Below are positions 25,718 through 33,679 of a stretch of DNA of 64,000 nucleotides, one piece after another (position 1 is the stretch's first letter; each line of letters begins with the position of its first letter). Origin of the DNA: Bacteroides sp. (GTDB taxonomy: Bacteria; Bacteroidota; Bacteroidia; Bacteroidales; Muribaculaceae); NCBI GenBank assembly GCA_014801985.1, contig JAAVDD010000034.1, positions 55,844-119,843 of the forward strand. Reading direction: 5' to 3'. The notes beneath the pieces are model-generated. The model did no database searches and had not been told where the DNA came from. It saw only the letters and a program-made list of their open reading frames with translations. The position numbers and the translations under genes are program-made.

Positions 25718-27901
25718 TCAGAGCCTGAATTTTAGTCTTGCTTTTGAACCGGGGATATGAGCAATATACACGCCGGGTGATAGGGAAGAGAGGTCTATTT
25801 CTTCTATTGTGGAAGATATGGAGGATGATATAAGTTGTGTTCCAGCCATATCCGTAACCTCTATTCTTGCGGCCATTCCTTCCGGATTCCATATAATCAA
25901 CTTTCGGCATTCTAATGATAATCGGGGATTGTTATCATTTTTGTTTAATCCATATTCCGGAAAAATAGATCCTGTGGAGGAGAAGGCGGATATAGCAAGC
26001 TTAAGACCGGCTGCCGGGTCGAGATAACCTTGTCCATGCCGTGGATTGGGGGTGTCGGGGAGTGTCGAGCCAAAACGGTTGGTTTGAGCTATTACCTGCT
26101 GTGCCTGAGAAGAGGTAAGTGAGGGAACAGCCTCCAACCAGCAGGCGAGTGTCCCCGCCACATATGGAGCCGACATGGAAGTTCCATGGTTTGTTACCCA
26201 TAGATAACGGTCGCCATTCAGAACAGTCTCGGCATTGATTGGTTCGCTATCGGGATGAGCATCCCAATAATGTCGACTTATAGCTGAGACCACATTATAT
26301 CCGGGAGCCACGGTAGATGGCATTACACGTCCGTCGAGAAGAGTGGAATACCCGCTTTCCGGTGCGATTGATCCCGGTTTTCGTGAGATGGAGAAATCCT
26401 CTCCGGCTATGTTGGGGGTATGGTCGCGGTTGACATACATTCCGACGCTGATTATGTTTTGCCCTGTGGCCAGATCGCTGAAAGAGAGAAGGGAACCCGG
26501 TGCCGGCTGATCAGGAAGAGAGCGGAAAAGAGTGAATTGCCAATCAGCATAAATATCGGCATGAGTGCCAGGATGACCAGCCACCTCGACAATTGGAACA
26601 TAACGGGCCCAAGGACCTCCGGATGATACAATATCTGTGTGAGCATCATATTGTAAGAGCGCTTGATAACGACCATTTTCTGAATCAATATTCCCTTGAA
26701 GCTCAAACCAACCGGAATATATGGAAGCGAATGTCTCATCAAAGATAGTCACAGCTCCCTCAACGTCTGAGGCATCCGAAGGATTGGAAGTAACGGTGAA
26801 ACTGTCGCCATTATGTAATTCCTGCCAAGGATATAGGATGAGGGTGTGTCCTTGGTCGGCATCCCGGATACCGAAGCGTACGCGTAGAGGAGATGCATTA
26901 GCGCTCCATATATCCACCGCACCGTAGGGATTGAACTGCACCCAGTCGTGGCTATAGAGCGCAAGAGCGGCAGAGGGGAGAGATTCGGAAAAATCCACAG
27001 GGAGAGTGAAATTGGAATTACCTGCATTTCCGGCCGAGAGCACCACAAGAGCCTCCTCTGCAATACGGTCAAGATATTGAGAGAAAAGAGATGTGCCGTC
27101 GTGAGGTCCTGTGTAATTACCCATCGACATATTTATTACGGCGCGTTTCCCTTGTTCTTTGGCATATTCGAGGATATCTTCCGCACCGCAAAGCAGCCCG
27201 ACATCAGATAGCTGTGAAGTGGTGACCACTATATCTGCATCCGGTGCCATCCCTCTGTAATCGCCGAATCCCCCAGCCATGATATTGGCCACATGGGAGG
27301 CATGCCAGTTATCATAGTTATCGGTCTTCCAATTCTCATATTCCTCTTTCGATTCGAGAAGGATTCTCTCGCCGGAACCCTCCTTGTATTGAACGATGCG
27401 TTTGATTCTCGGCTCTCCGGCGGAGTCAAGAAATGCGAGATGAAGCGGATCTATGCCTATGTCGCATATCCCGGCCACAACCCCTTTCCCGGTGAAAGGA
27501 GGGAAAGTCGGGGAGGAGGAATGGATTGAGGATGCTTCAAACCATTCGCGTGCCTTATCCATGTTAGGTGCCACTTGGCGTCCACGTTCAATCTTCACGA
27601 TTCCTTTAGGAGATCCGGGTGTCTTTTTGATAGATCGACTCTTACGGGCATTCCCATTAGAATATGAATAAGGTATATAGCAAAGAAGCAGCTCGTCGCG
27701 ACGACGCAATATCTCGACTCCTGCCTTCTCAAGATCTTCAATGGCATCCTCGGAATCAATCTTTATGATAGCTGCATAATGAGTGTCGTCAGGGGAGGTG
27801 ATTTCCTCACTGTCGCCCTTGGCAAATGCCACCGGAAGAGGGAAAAGGGAGGCAACAAGAAGGGAAAGTTTTAAAAAACGGGTAGTAAACGTATTATTCA
27901 T
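25718..27901 (-). CDS. T9SS-secreted S8 family (subtilisin-like) serine protease
   Basis: 727 aa. Signal peptide ends at ~27 (LLVASLFPLPVAFA). The catalytic triad is complete: Asp147 in AGICDIGID, His203 in HASHVANIMAGG, Ser575 in NHGTSMSAPYVAG. The oxyanion Asn292 lies in VVLSAGNAGNS. About 250 residues between Asn and Ser form an insert with jelly-roll character, as in many Bacteroidetes S8 proteases. The C-terminus (IEEIDLSSLSPGVYIAHIPG and basic end) is a T9SS type A sorting domain. Residues ~30-120 may be an inhibitory propeptide. Monocistronic and converging on the 23602 gene. Substrate unknown; probably extracellular peptide degradation. Confidence 0.93.
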   Translation of the reverse strand: MNNTFTTRFLKLSLLVASLFPLPVAFAKGDSEEITSPDDTHYAAIIKIDSEDAIEDLEKAGVEILRRRDELLLCYIPYSYSNGNARKSRSIKKTPGSPKGIVKIERGRQVAPNMDKAREWFEASSIHSSSPTFPPFTGKGVVAGICDIGIDPLHLAFLDSAGEPRIKRIVQYKEGSGERILLESKEEYENWKTDNYDNWHASHVANIMAGGFGDYRGMAPDADIVVTTSQLSDVGLLCGAEDILEYAKEQGKRAVINMSMGNYTGPHDGTSLFSQYLDRIAEEALVVLSAGNAGNSNFTLPVDFSESLPSAALALYSHDWVQFNPYGAVDIWSANASPLRVRFGIRDADQGHTLILYPWQELHNGDSFTVTSNPSDASDVEGAVTIFDETFASIYSGWFELQGNIDSENGRYQALLQYDAHTDIVSSGGPWARYVPIVEVAGHPGTHADIYADWQFTLFRSLPDQPAPGSLLSFSDLATGQNIISVGMYVNRDHTPNIAGEDFSISRKPGSIAPESGYSTLLDGRVMPSTVAPGYNVVSAISRHYWDAHPDSEPINAETVLNGDRYLWVTNHGTSMSAPYVAGTLACWLEAVPSLTSSQAQQVIAQTNRFGSTLPDTPNPRHGQGYLDPAAGLKLAISAFSSTGSIFPEYGLNKNDNNPRLSLECRKLIIWNPEGMAARIEVTDMAGTQLISSSISSTIEEIDLSSLSPGVYIAHIPGSKARLKFRL

Positions 27902-28014
27902 GATAAAAAAACGGAAAAAGAGGTGAACATATTTTATCTTAATTAGGTATTATAAATAAGTAGTTTCAGCTAATATACTTACTCCCTCTTCTCCTAAAAA
28001 TATAAAGAAAGCTT

Positions 28015-29397
28015 ATGTCCACTATAAATGAAAATTTGCCTGCACCCAATCTTGCGGCCTCTTCAGATGGTTCCTCTGATCCCACGACAGGAGGAAGAGT
28101 CGATTCTAAAATCTATCACACTGAAGCTGTTGACAATGTCAGCAAGAAGCGACTTCTGATAGCGGTGGTCGCTATAGGGGTTGTGACCGGGCTTGCCACA
28201 TTTCTCATGAAGGAATGTATCAAATGGATAGGAAAACTTGCTTCGATTGGGCTTCATTCCGATGGATCCAATTATCTATTGCTTTTGCTTCCGGTGGTCG
28301 GTATCTTTTTGGCGATGGTCTTCCAGCGTTATCTTCTTAAGGAAGATCTTTCCCATGGCACGGCAATGATAAAGCGAGATCTTCAGAACGGACAATATAA
28401 ATTGAGGAGCAATCTGATGTATACCAATATTATTGGCTGTTCTGTTACTATTGGATTTGGAGGTTCGGCAGGAGCCGAAGGACCGAGTGCGTACACAGGG
28501 GCTGCCATAGCAAGCAATTTTGCCCGTTGGCTTCATATCGACGACCGTTGGTTGCGCTTGCTTATAGGCATCGGAGCGGGGGCGGGTATAGCCGGCATCT
28601 TCAAGTCGCCTGTCGGAGGTGTGCTTTTCACTTTGGAGGTGCTTGGTCTTGAACTCAGCACTCTCCCGGTCATTGCATTGGTAGCTGCTTGTCTTATCTC
28701 ATCCTGCACGGCGCTTGCCTTTGGTGGATTTGCATTCGACTTAAAATTTGTGGACTATATCTCATTCGACCCGTCAAATTTTATCTGGATGACACTGCTG
28801 GGGGTGTTCTGCGGAATTTACAGTATATATTATGATACTTCGCAGCAAGCAGCCGGGAGATTTTTCAATGGGATTTCAAATCCTTGGTTCCGGGCGTTGA
28901 TGGGTGGTATGGTTTTATCTGCAGCGATATTTTTCTTCCCCTCCCTTTTCGGGGAAGGATATGGGATAGTGGATAAGATTATCAATTGTCGTCCATCCGA
29001 ATTATTGAGTTTCAGTCCATTTTATACAGGAATGTCAACGACGGGACTACTGATGCTCGTCACAGCAGGTGTATTGCTTCTTAAGGGGATAGCTGTGGCG
29101 GCTACCATCAACGGTGGAGGTGTGGCCGGAGATTTCGCTCCGACACTCTTTGCCGGATGTTTGGCCGGCTATCTCTTCGGGCTGATGATGAATACATGGT
29201 TTGGCTTTAATCTTCCCGTAGAGAATTTTGCTCTCTTAGGTATGGCTGGTGTAATGGCCGGCACAATCAAAGCCCCCCTTATGGCTATATTCATCACGGC
29301 TGAGATGAGCAACAGTTATCAGTTTATGTTTGGCTTCCTCCTTGTAGCCGCTGTCAGCTATGGTATAGTATTTCTCTGGGACCGTTATCGGAGATAA
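28015..29397 (+). CDS. ClC family chloride transporter/channel
   Basis: 460 aa integral inner membrane protein with the three ClC signatures: GGSAGAEGPS (includes the gating Glu of GxEGP), GAGAGIAGIFKSPVGG (GxFxxPxxG), and GGGVAGDFAPTLFAG. The Glu in LFTLEVL corresponds to the proton-pathway position found in H+/Cl- exchangers, so exchange is more likely than a passive channel (inference). No CBS domain. The N-terminal ~45 residues are polar and cytoplasmic. It ends 9 bp from the convergent HD-domain gene. Confidence 0.92.
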   Translation: MSTINENLPAPNLAASSDGSSDPTTGGRVDSKIYHTEAVDNVSKKRLLIAVVAIGVVTGLATFLMKECIKWIGKLASIGLHSDGSNYLLLLLPVVGIFLAMVFQRYLLKEDLSHGTAMIKRDLQNGQYKLRSNLMYTNIIGCSVTIGFGGSAGAEGPSAYTGAAIASNFARWLHIDDRWLRLLIGIGAGAGIAGIFKSPVGGVLFTLEVLGLELSTLPVIALVAACLISSCTALAFGGFAFDLKFVDYISFDPSNFIWMTLLGVFCGIYSIYYDTSQQAAGRFFNGISNPWFRALMGGMVLSAAIFFFPSLFGEGYGIVDKIINCRPSELLSFSPFYTGMSTTGLLMLVTAGVLLLKGIAVAATINGGGVAGDFAPTLFAGCLAGYLFGLMMNTWFGFNLPVENFALLGMAGVMAGTIKAPLMAIFITAEMSNSYQFMFGFLLVAAVSYGIVFLWDRYRR

Positions 29398-29406
29398 AGG
29401 AAATTA

Positions 29407-29943
29407 TTAGTATCCGAAAAGGTGATGCAATTCCATAAAACGATTGAGGGTATCTTCTCCGTGATGATCCATGGAAGAGATCACTTTGGAGAGGGACTTC
29501 TCTTTTGTAATATCACCGGATTTTGAGTAGAATTTATCTGCATAACATACGGCTTTCTCCTCTATTGTTTCGGGAAGCATATCCACCGGAGGGAGGGGGA
29601 GATGTTGGGAAATGATATCTTGGGCTGTTAGTCCCGCGCCGGTGTGACGTTCACAGAAACGGGCAAGTTCGGGATAACCCTCTTTCCTTAGGATTTCTCC
29701 ACCCAAGAGACCATGTCGGATGTAAGGTTCTGTGCCTTGACATTCTATTCCCGGAGCATCGCAAAGAAAGATACCGATATCATGGAGCATGGCACCGTTG
29801 ACAACCAGACTTTCGTCGAATGAGAGTCCGGAATGACGAAGAGATTCAAGCGCCTTGTCACGAACAAGTTCGGAATGAATGATAAGTATATCGCGAAGTT
29901 TCCCTTCCGGATAGTATTTTTCAATTATGGAATATGGATTCAT
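29407..29943 (-). CDS. HD/HDIG domain metal-dependent phosphohydrolase
   Basis: 178 aa cytoplasmic protein. The HD motif is in GAMLHDIGIFLCDA. A further His lies in PYIRHGLLGGEILRKEGYPE, and the second histidine cluster ARFCERHTGAGLTAQDI completes the HDIG pattern. A conserved AVCYADKFYSKSG follows with the final Asp ligand. Proteins of this type and size are common in Bacteroidetes; nucleotide or phosphoester hydrolysis is expected but the substrate is unknown. Stands alone between the ClC and ilvE genes. Confidence 0.82.
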   Translation of the reverse strand: MNPYSIIEKYYPEGKLRDILIIHSELVRDKALESLRHSGLSFDESLVVNGAMLHDIGIFLCDAPGIECQGTEPYIRHGLLGGEILRKEGYPELARFCERHTGAGLTAQDIISQHLPLPPVDMLPETIEEKAVCYADKFYSKSGDITKEKSLSKVISSMDHHGEDTLNRFMELHHLFGY

Positions 29944-30003
29944 AATGCAGTGATGGGAGGCAAAGATTATTCTATTCAGGACAGAGATACGGTTTTATAT
30001 AGA

Positions 30004-30038
30004 AACCGAGGGTACGGGCAAAGCCCGAACCCTCGGTT
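30004..30038. terminator. Strong hairpin terminator downstream of ilvE
   Basis: AACCGAGGGT (30004-30013) with ACCCTCGGTT (30029-30038), plus inner CGGGC/GCCCG around AAA: a nearly perfect 35-nt hairpin. On the minus strand it is followed by TTCTATATAAAA, adequate for ilvE termination. Confidence 0.8.
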
Positions 30039-30054
30039 AATGAAACTTAAATTA

Positions 30055-31092
30055 TTAGTCTTCTTCTTCGATGATCTCAACCCAGCCATGTTTATCTTCA
30101 GCTTCGCCGAGCTGGATGGCGCGGAGGGCGTTGAAAAGCTGAGTGGATTTCGGTCCTGCCTCATTGTTGGTAGAGAAAATGAATTTCTTGCCATTGTCGA
30201 GGTCATGAATTTCAGCTACAGGAGAAATCACGGCAGCAGTTCCGCAAGAACCCACCTCCTCGAATGTCTCCAGTTCCTCGTAGGGAATCTGACGCTCCTC
30301 TACTTCCATACCGAGGTCGCGAGCGATCTGACGCACGCTCTTGTTGGTGATGGAGGGGAGGATGGAGGGTGAAGCGGGAGTGATATATGAATTACCACGG
30401 ATACCGAAGATATTAGCTGCACCACACTCGTCAAGATATTTCTTCTCTTTGGGGTCGAGGTAAAGCATCACTGAATAACCGAGGTCATGTGCCTTCTCTC
30501 CGGCCTGAAGGGAAGCTGCATAGTTTCCTCCAATCTTGAACGAACCTGTTCCTTTGGGAGCCACGCGGTCGTATTCACGAGAGAGACAAACTTTGGAAGG
30601 TTTGAATCCCTCTTTGAAATATGGGCCAACCGGAGTTACGAACATGATAACGGTGTATTCCTTGGAGGGCTTCACGCCGACCTGTGCGGATGTGCCGATC
30701 TCAAGAGGACGGATATAGAGGGAAGCGCCGGTTCCATAGGGAGGAACGAAACGAGCATTGAGCTTAACCACCTTGCGCACCATCTCGCAGAAGAGCTCTA
30801 CGGGCATGGGCTGCATCATGATACCCTCTGCAGAGCGGATGAAACGCTTTGCATTCTCATCCATGCGGAAGACGCGGATCTTACCATCCTTGCCACGGAA
30901 AGCCTTAAGGCCTTCGAATGATTCCTGACCATAGTGGAGGCAGGTTGCTGCGATATGAAGAGGGATATACTCATCCTGGCTCACCTCGATTGGCCCCCAC
31001 TCACCATCTTTGTAAGTGCAGCGTACGTTGTAGTCAGTCTTGATGTAACCGAAGGGGAGTGAATCCCACTGAATGTCAGGTTGTTGTTTCAT
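30055..31092 (-). CDS. ilvE: Branched-chain amino acid aminotransferase
   Basis: PLP enzyme transferring the amino group between glutamate and the keto acids of Leu, Ile and Val. 345 aa, the class IV BCAT size of the eukaryote-like subgroup. Key features: LHYGQESFEGLKAF, RFIRSAEGIMMQP, and GTGSFKIGGNYAAS with the PLP Lys at about 186, followed by YLDECGAANIFGI and the C-terminal GTAAVISPVAEI. No signal peptide. Single-gene unit with a strong hairpin downstream. Confidence 0.95.
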   Translation of the reverse strand: MKQQPDIQWDSLPFGYIKTDYNVRCTYKDGEWGPIEVSQDEYIPLHIAATCLHYGQESFEGLKAFRGKDGKIRVFRMDENAKRFIRSAEGIMMQPMPVELFCEMVRKVVKLNARFVPPYGTGASLYIRPLEIGTSAQVGVKPSKEYTVIMFVTPVGPYFKEGFKPSKVCLSREYDRVAPKGTGSFKIGGNYAASLQAGEKAHDLGYSVMLYLDPKEKKYLDECGAANIFGIRGNSYITPASPSILPSITNKSVRQIARDLGMEVEERQIPYEELETFEEVGSCGTAAVISPVAEIHDLDNGKKFIFSTNNEAGPKSTQLFNALRAIQLGEAEDKHGWVEIIEEED

Positions 31093-31128
31093 AATATTTA
31101 GAATTTATGGTTGGAAAATGCAGTTTAA

Positions 31129-31461
31129 TCAGACGGCGACCTTACAAGTAAGGTTACCGATCTTCACGATATACACACCATGAGCCGGGAGAGTGAGCTG
31201 ATTTGTGCCGGGTGGGAGAGTCTCGTTATTGACAAGGCGTCCCAAGATTGTGAACACCTTAATTTGCACGGAATGATTGGCAGTCACAATGATTGTGGAT
31301 GAAGCCGTCTTTATCTCCATCTCTGTCTCCTTTACCACTGTCTTTGCATCTGAGCGTTCAGCTTTGAGCACCTCCCATTTATTGGTAGCGCCCTGAGCCG
31401 GAATGGCGAGAGCAACCGCTGCCAATGCAAGAAGGGTATATTTTCTGATACGCTTGATCAT
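31129..31461 (-). CDS. Tiny secreted protein consisting mainly of a T9SS-like sorting domain
   Basis: Start at the ATG 31461 (MIKRIRKYTLLALAAVALAI) gives 110 aa with a textbook signal peptide cleaved after IPAQGA; an upstream in-frame ATG at 31509 would place 16 polar residues before it and is less likely. After cleavage only ~85 residues remain: a short linker (TNKWEVLKAERSDAKTVVKE) and a beta-rich segment with the T9SS type A pattern (IKVFTILGRLVNNETLPPGT, then HGVYIVKIGNLTCKVAV). There is no passenger domain. Upstream of ilvE on the same strand with a 36-bp gap, so cotranscription is possible. Function unknown. Confidence 0.7.
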   Translation of the reverse strand: MIKRIRKYTLLALAAVALAIPAQGATNKWEVLKAERSDAKTVVKETEMEIKTASSTIIVTANHSVQIKVFTILGRLVNNETLPPGTNQLTLPAHGVYIVKIGNLTCKVAV

Positions 31462-31571
31462 TTCGTGTGTATTTTGGGTTTTTAAGCCATCGGAAAGCTG
31501 TAAACTCATCGAGGGCTGATTTATTGTGTAAAGTTACAAAATATTGCGTTGATTACAAAATGAAAATATAA

Positions 31572-31606
31572 AAAATGCCGCGCAGAGTGAATCTGCACGG
31601 CATTTT
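31572..31606 (-). terminator. Terminator downstream of rpsA
   Basis: AAAATGCCG and CGGCATTTT form the outer stem, GCAGA/TCTGC the inner stem, with one mismatch between. T-run on the minus strand, 15-20 bp after the rpsA stop. Confidence 0.8.
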
Positions 31607-31626
31607 CTGTGGTATTAACTAAAAAT

Positions 31627-33411
31627 TTACTTACCTTCTTTCTGCATCTGCTCTTTGAGAGCCTGAAGAGCGCCAAGGTCGCCAAGAGTGGTTTTCTCGA
31701 TCTGGGGAGCCTGAACGTTCTCAGATGCGGGCTTGTTGCTCTTGCGGTTGTTGGATTTCTCGCGACGCTCAGCCTTGTTTGCATCCTCGGAGATGCGGCT
31801 GTGGCTGAGGATGATGCGCTTGTTGTCTTTGTTAAACTCGATAACCTTGAAGTTGAGCTTCTCGTCGAGCTTAGCCTGAGTGCCATCTTCCTTAACAAGG
31901 TGCTTGGGGGTTGCGAAGCCCTCTACGCCGTAGGGGAGAGAGATAACTGCGCCCTTATCCATAACCTCTGTGATTGTACCCTCGTGGATAGAACCAACAG
32001 TGAAGATAGTCTCGAATACATCCCAGGGATTCTCCTCAAGCTGCTTGTGACCAAGGCTGAGACGACGGTTGTCCTTGTCGATCTCAAGAACCTGAACCTC
32101 GATATCGTTGCCCACCTGAGTGAACTCAGAAGGATGTTTGATCTTCTTAGTCCAAGAGAGGTCAGAGATGTGGATGAGGCCGTCAACGCCCTCTTCGATC
32201 TCAACGAATACGCCGAAGTTAGTGAAGTTGCGAACTTTCGCAGTATGGCGGCTGCCGATAGCATACTTAGTCTCGATATCCTCCCAGGGATCTTTCTTAA
32301 GCTGCTTTAGACCGAGGCTCATCTTGCGCTCGTCGCGGTCGAGAGTGAGGACTACGGCCTCTACCTCGTCGCCAACCTTAAGGAAGTCGTTAGCGCTGCG
32401 GAGGTGCTGGCTCCAGCTCATTTCAGAAACGTGGATCAGACCCTCAACGCCGGGCTGTACCTCAACGAATGCACCGTAATCAGCCATAACAACAACCTTA
32501 CCCTTAACGTGGTCGCCAACTTTGAGATCGGCAGTGAGGTTATCCCAGGGATGGGGCTGGAGCTGCTTGAGACCGAGAGCGATACGCTTCTTCTCGTTGT
32601 CGAAGTCGATGATAACAACCTTGATATCCTGATCAAGCTCAACCACTTCACGGGGATCGCTTACGCGGCCCCAAGAGAGGTCGGTGATATGAACGAGACC
32701 GTCTACGCCGCCGAGGTCAACGAATACACCATAAGGAGTGATGTTCTTAACCTTACCTTCGAGCACCTGACCTTTTTCGAGCTTGGAGATGATCTCCTTC
32801 TTCTGCTGCTCAAGCTCAGCCTCGATGAGGGCTTTGTGAGAAACGACAACGTTCTTGTATTCCTGGTTGATCTTAACAACCTTGAATTCCATAGTCTTGT
32901 CAACGAATACATCGTAGTCGCGGATAGGACGAACGTCGATCTGCGAACCGGGGAGGAATGCCTCGATGCCGAATACATCGACAATCATACCGCCCTTAGT
33001 GCGGCTCTTGACATAACCCTTGATAACTTCGTCGTTCTGTAGAGCCTCGTTGACACGATCCCAGCTGCGAGTCTGGCAAGCCTTCTTGTGAGAAAGGCGG
33101 AGCTGACCGTTCTTGTCTTCGAGAGTCTCGATATATACCTCAACTTCGTCGCCGACTTTGAGGTCGGGGTTGTAACGGAACTCGCTTACGGGGATGATAG
33201 CGTCAGACTTCATACCGATGTCCACGCGCACCTCGCGCTTGCTGATAGATTTAACGATACCGTTTACAACTTCATTTTCTTTTGCAGTTTTAAGCGATTC
33301 GTCGTAGGTGTGGGTTAACTCTTCACGGCTCTTCTCACCTGCGGTTTCGCCGTTTGCATAAGCATCCCAATCGAAATCTTCGATTGCTGTAAAATTTTTT
33401 GATTCAGACAT
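31627..33411 (-). CDS. rpsA: 30S ribosomal protein S1
   Basis: 594 aa with about six tandem S1/OB-fold RNA-binding domains. Repeats are visible as VNGIVKSISKREVRVDIGMK, IKGYVKSRTKGGMIVDVFGI, LEGKVKNITPYGVFVDLGGV, VKGKVVVMADYGAFVEVQPG, TAKVRNFTNFGVFVEIEEG and HEGTITEVMDKGAVISLPYG. S1 unfolds mRNA and docks it to the ribosome, especially important in Bacteroidetes where Shine-Dalgarno sequences are largely unused. The C-terminal ~50 residues are low-complexity (Lys/Asn/Ser, then ALKEQMQKEGK). Start MSESKNFTAIEDFDW is standard. Consensus promoter upstream. Confidence 0.96.
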   Translation of the reverse strand: MSESKNFTAIEDFDWDAYANGETAGEKSREELTHTYDESLKTAKENEVVNGIVKSISKREVRVDIGMKSDAIIPVSEFRYNPDLKVGDEVEVYIETLEDKNGQLRLSHKKACQTRSWDRVNEALQNDEVIKGYVKSRTKGGMIVDVFGIEAFLPGSQIDVRPIRDYDVFVDKTMEFKVVKINQEYKNVVVSHKALIEAELEQQKKEIISKLEKGQVLEGKVKNITPYGVFVDLGGVDGLVHITDLSWGRVSDPREVVELDQDIKVVIIDFDNEKKRIALGLKQLQPHPWDNLTADLKVGDHVKGKVVVMADYGAFVEVQPGVEGLIHVSEMSWSQHLRSANDFLKVGDEVEAVVLTLDRDERKMSLGLKQLKKDPWEDIETKYAIGSRHTAKVRNFTNFGVFVEIEEGVDGLIHISDLSWTKKIKHPSEFTQVGNDIEVQVLEIDKDNRRLSLGHKQLEENPWDVFETIFTVGSIHEGTITEVMDKGAVISLPYGVEGFATPKHLVKEDGTQAKLDEKLNFKVIEFNKDNKRIILSHSRISEDANKAERREKSNNRKSNKPASENVQAPQIEKTTLGDLGALQALKEQMQKEGK

Positions 33412-33507
33412 TTAGAATCAATTTGGGGTTTTGTGGGATTATCCTGGAAAAAGGATTCCCTGGTTAATAAATATAATTATCCCGCGCTCTCTGTGCGCAA
33501 GGCTTTG

Positions 33508-33539
33508 CAAAGTTAGTAAATATTTCTGATTCTGACAAA
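33508..33539 (-). promoter_or_regulatory. rpsA promoter
   Basis: On the minus strand: TTTG (33539-33536), 20 bp, TAACTTTG (33515-33508). Exact Bacteroidetes consensus; predicted leader of about 90 nt. Confidence 0.7.
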
Positions 33540-33679
33540 TAAACTTTATGAAAGCCTCTCTTTTTATGTCTGATGAAAAATTTTTTAAAATATTTTTAGA
33601 TTTAATGTCACAAATCTCCGTTTCCGTGAGTCTATACAGCAAACGATATTTCAAAACCACCCCTCTAATGACAATCAAT

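Noticed and set aside
31609-33042. Two long plus-strand frames antisense to rpsA (to 32310 and from 32404)
   Set aside because: They mirror the S1-domain repeats of rpsA, and the leucine/valine/glutamate-rich translation is a codon-bias shadow.
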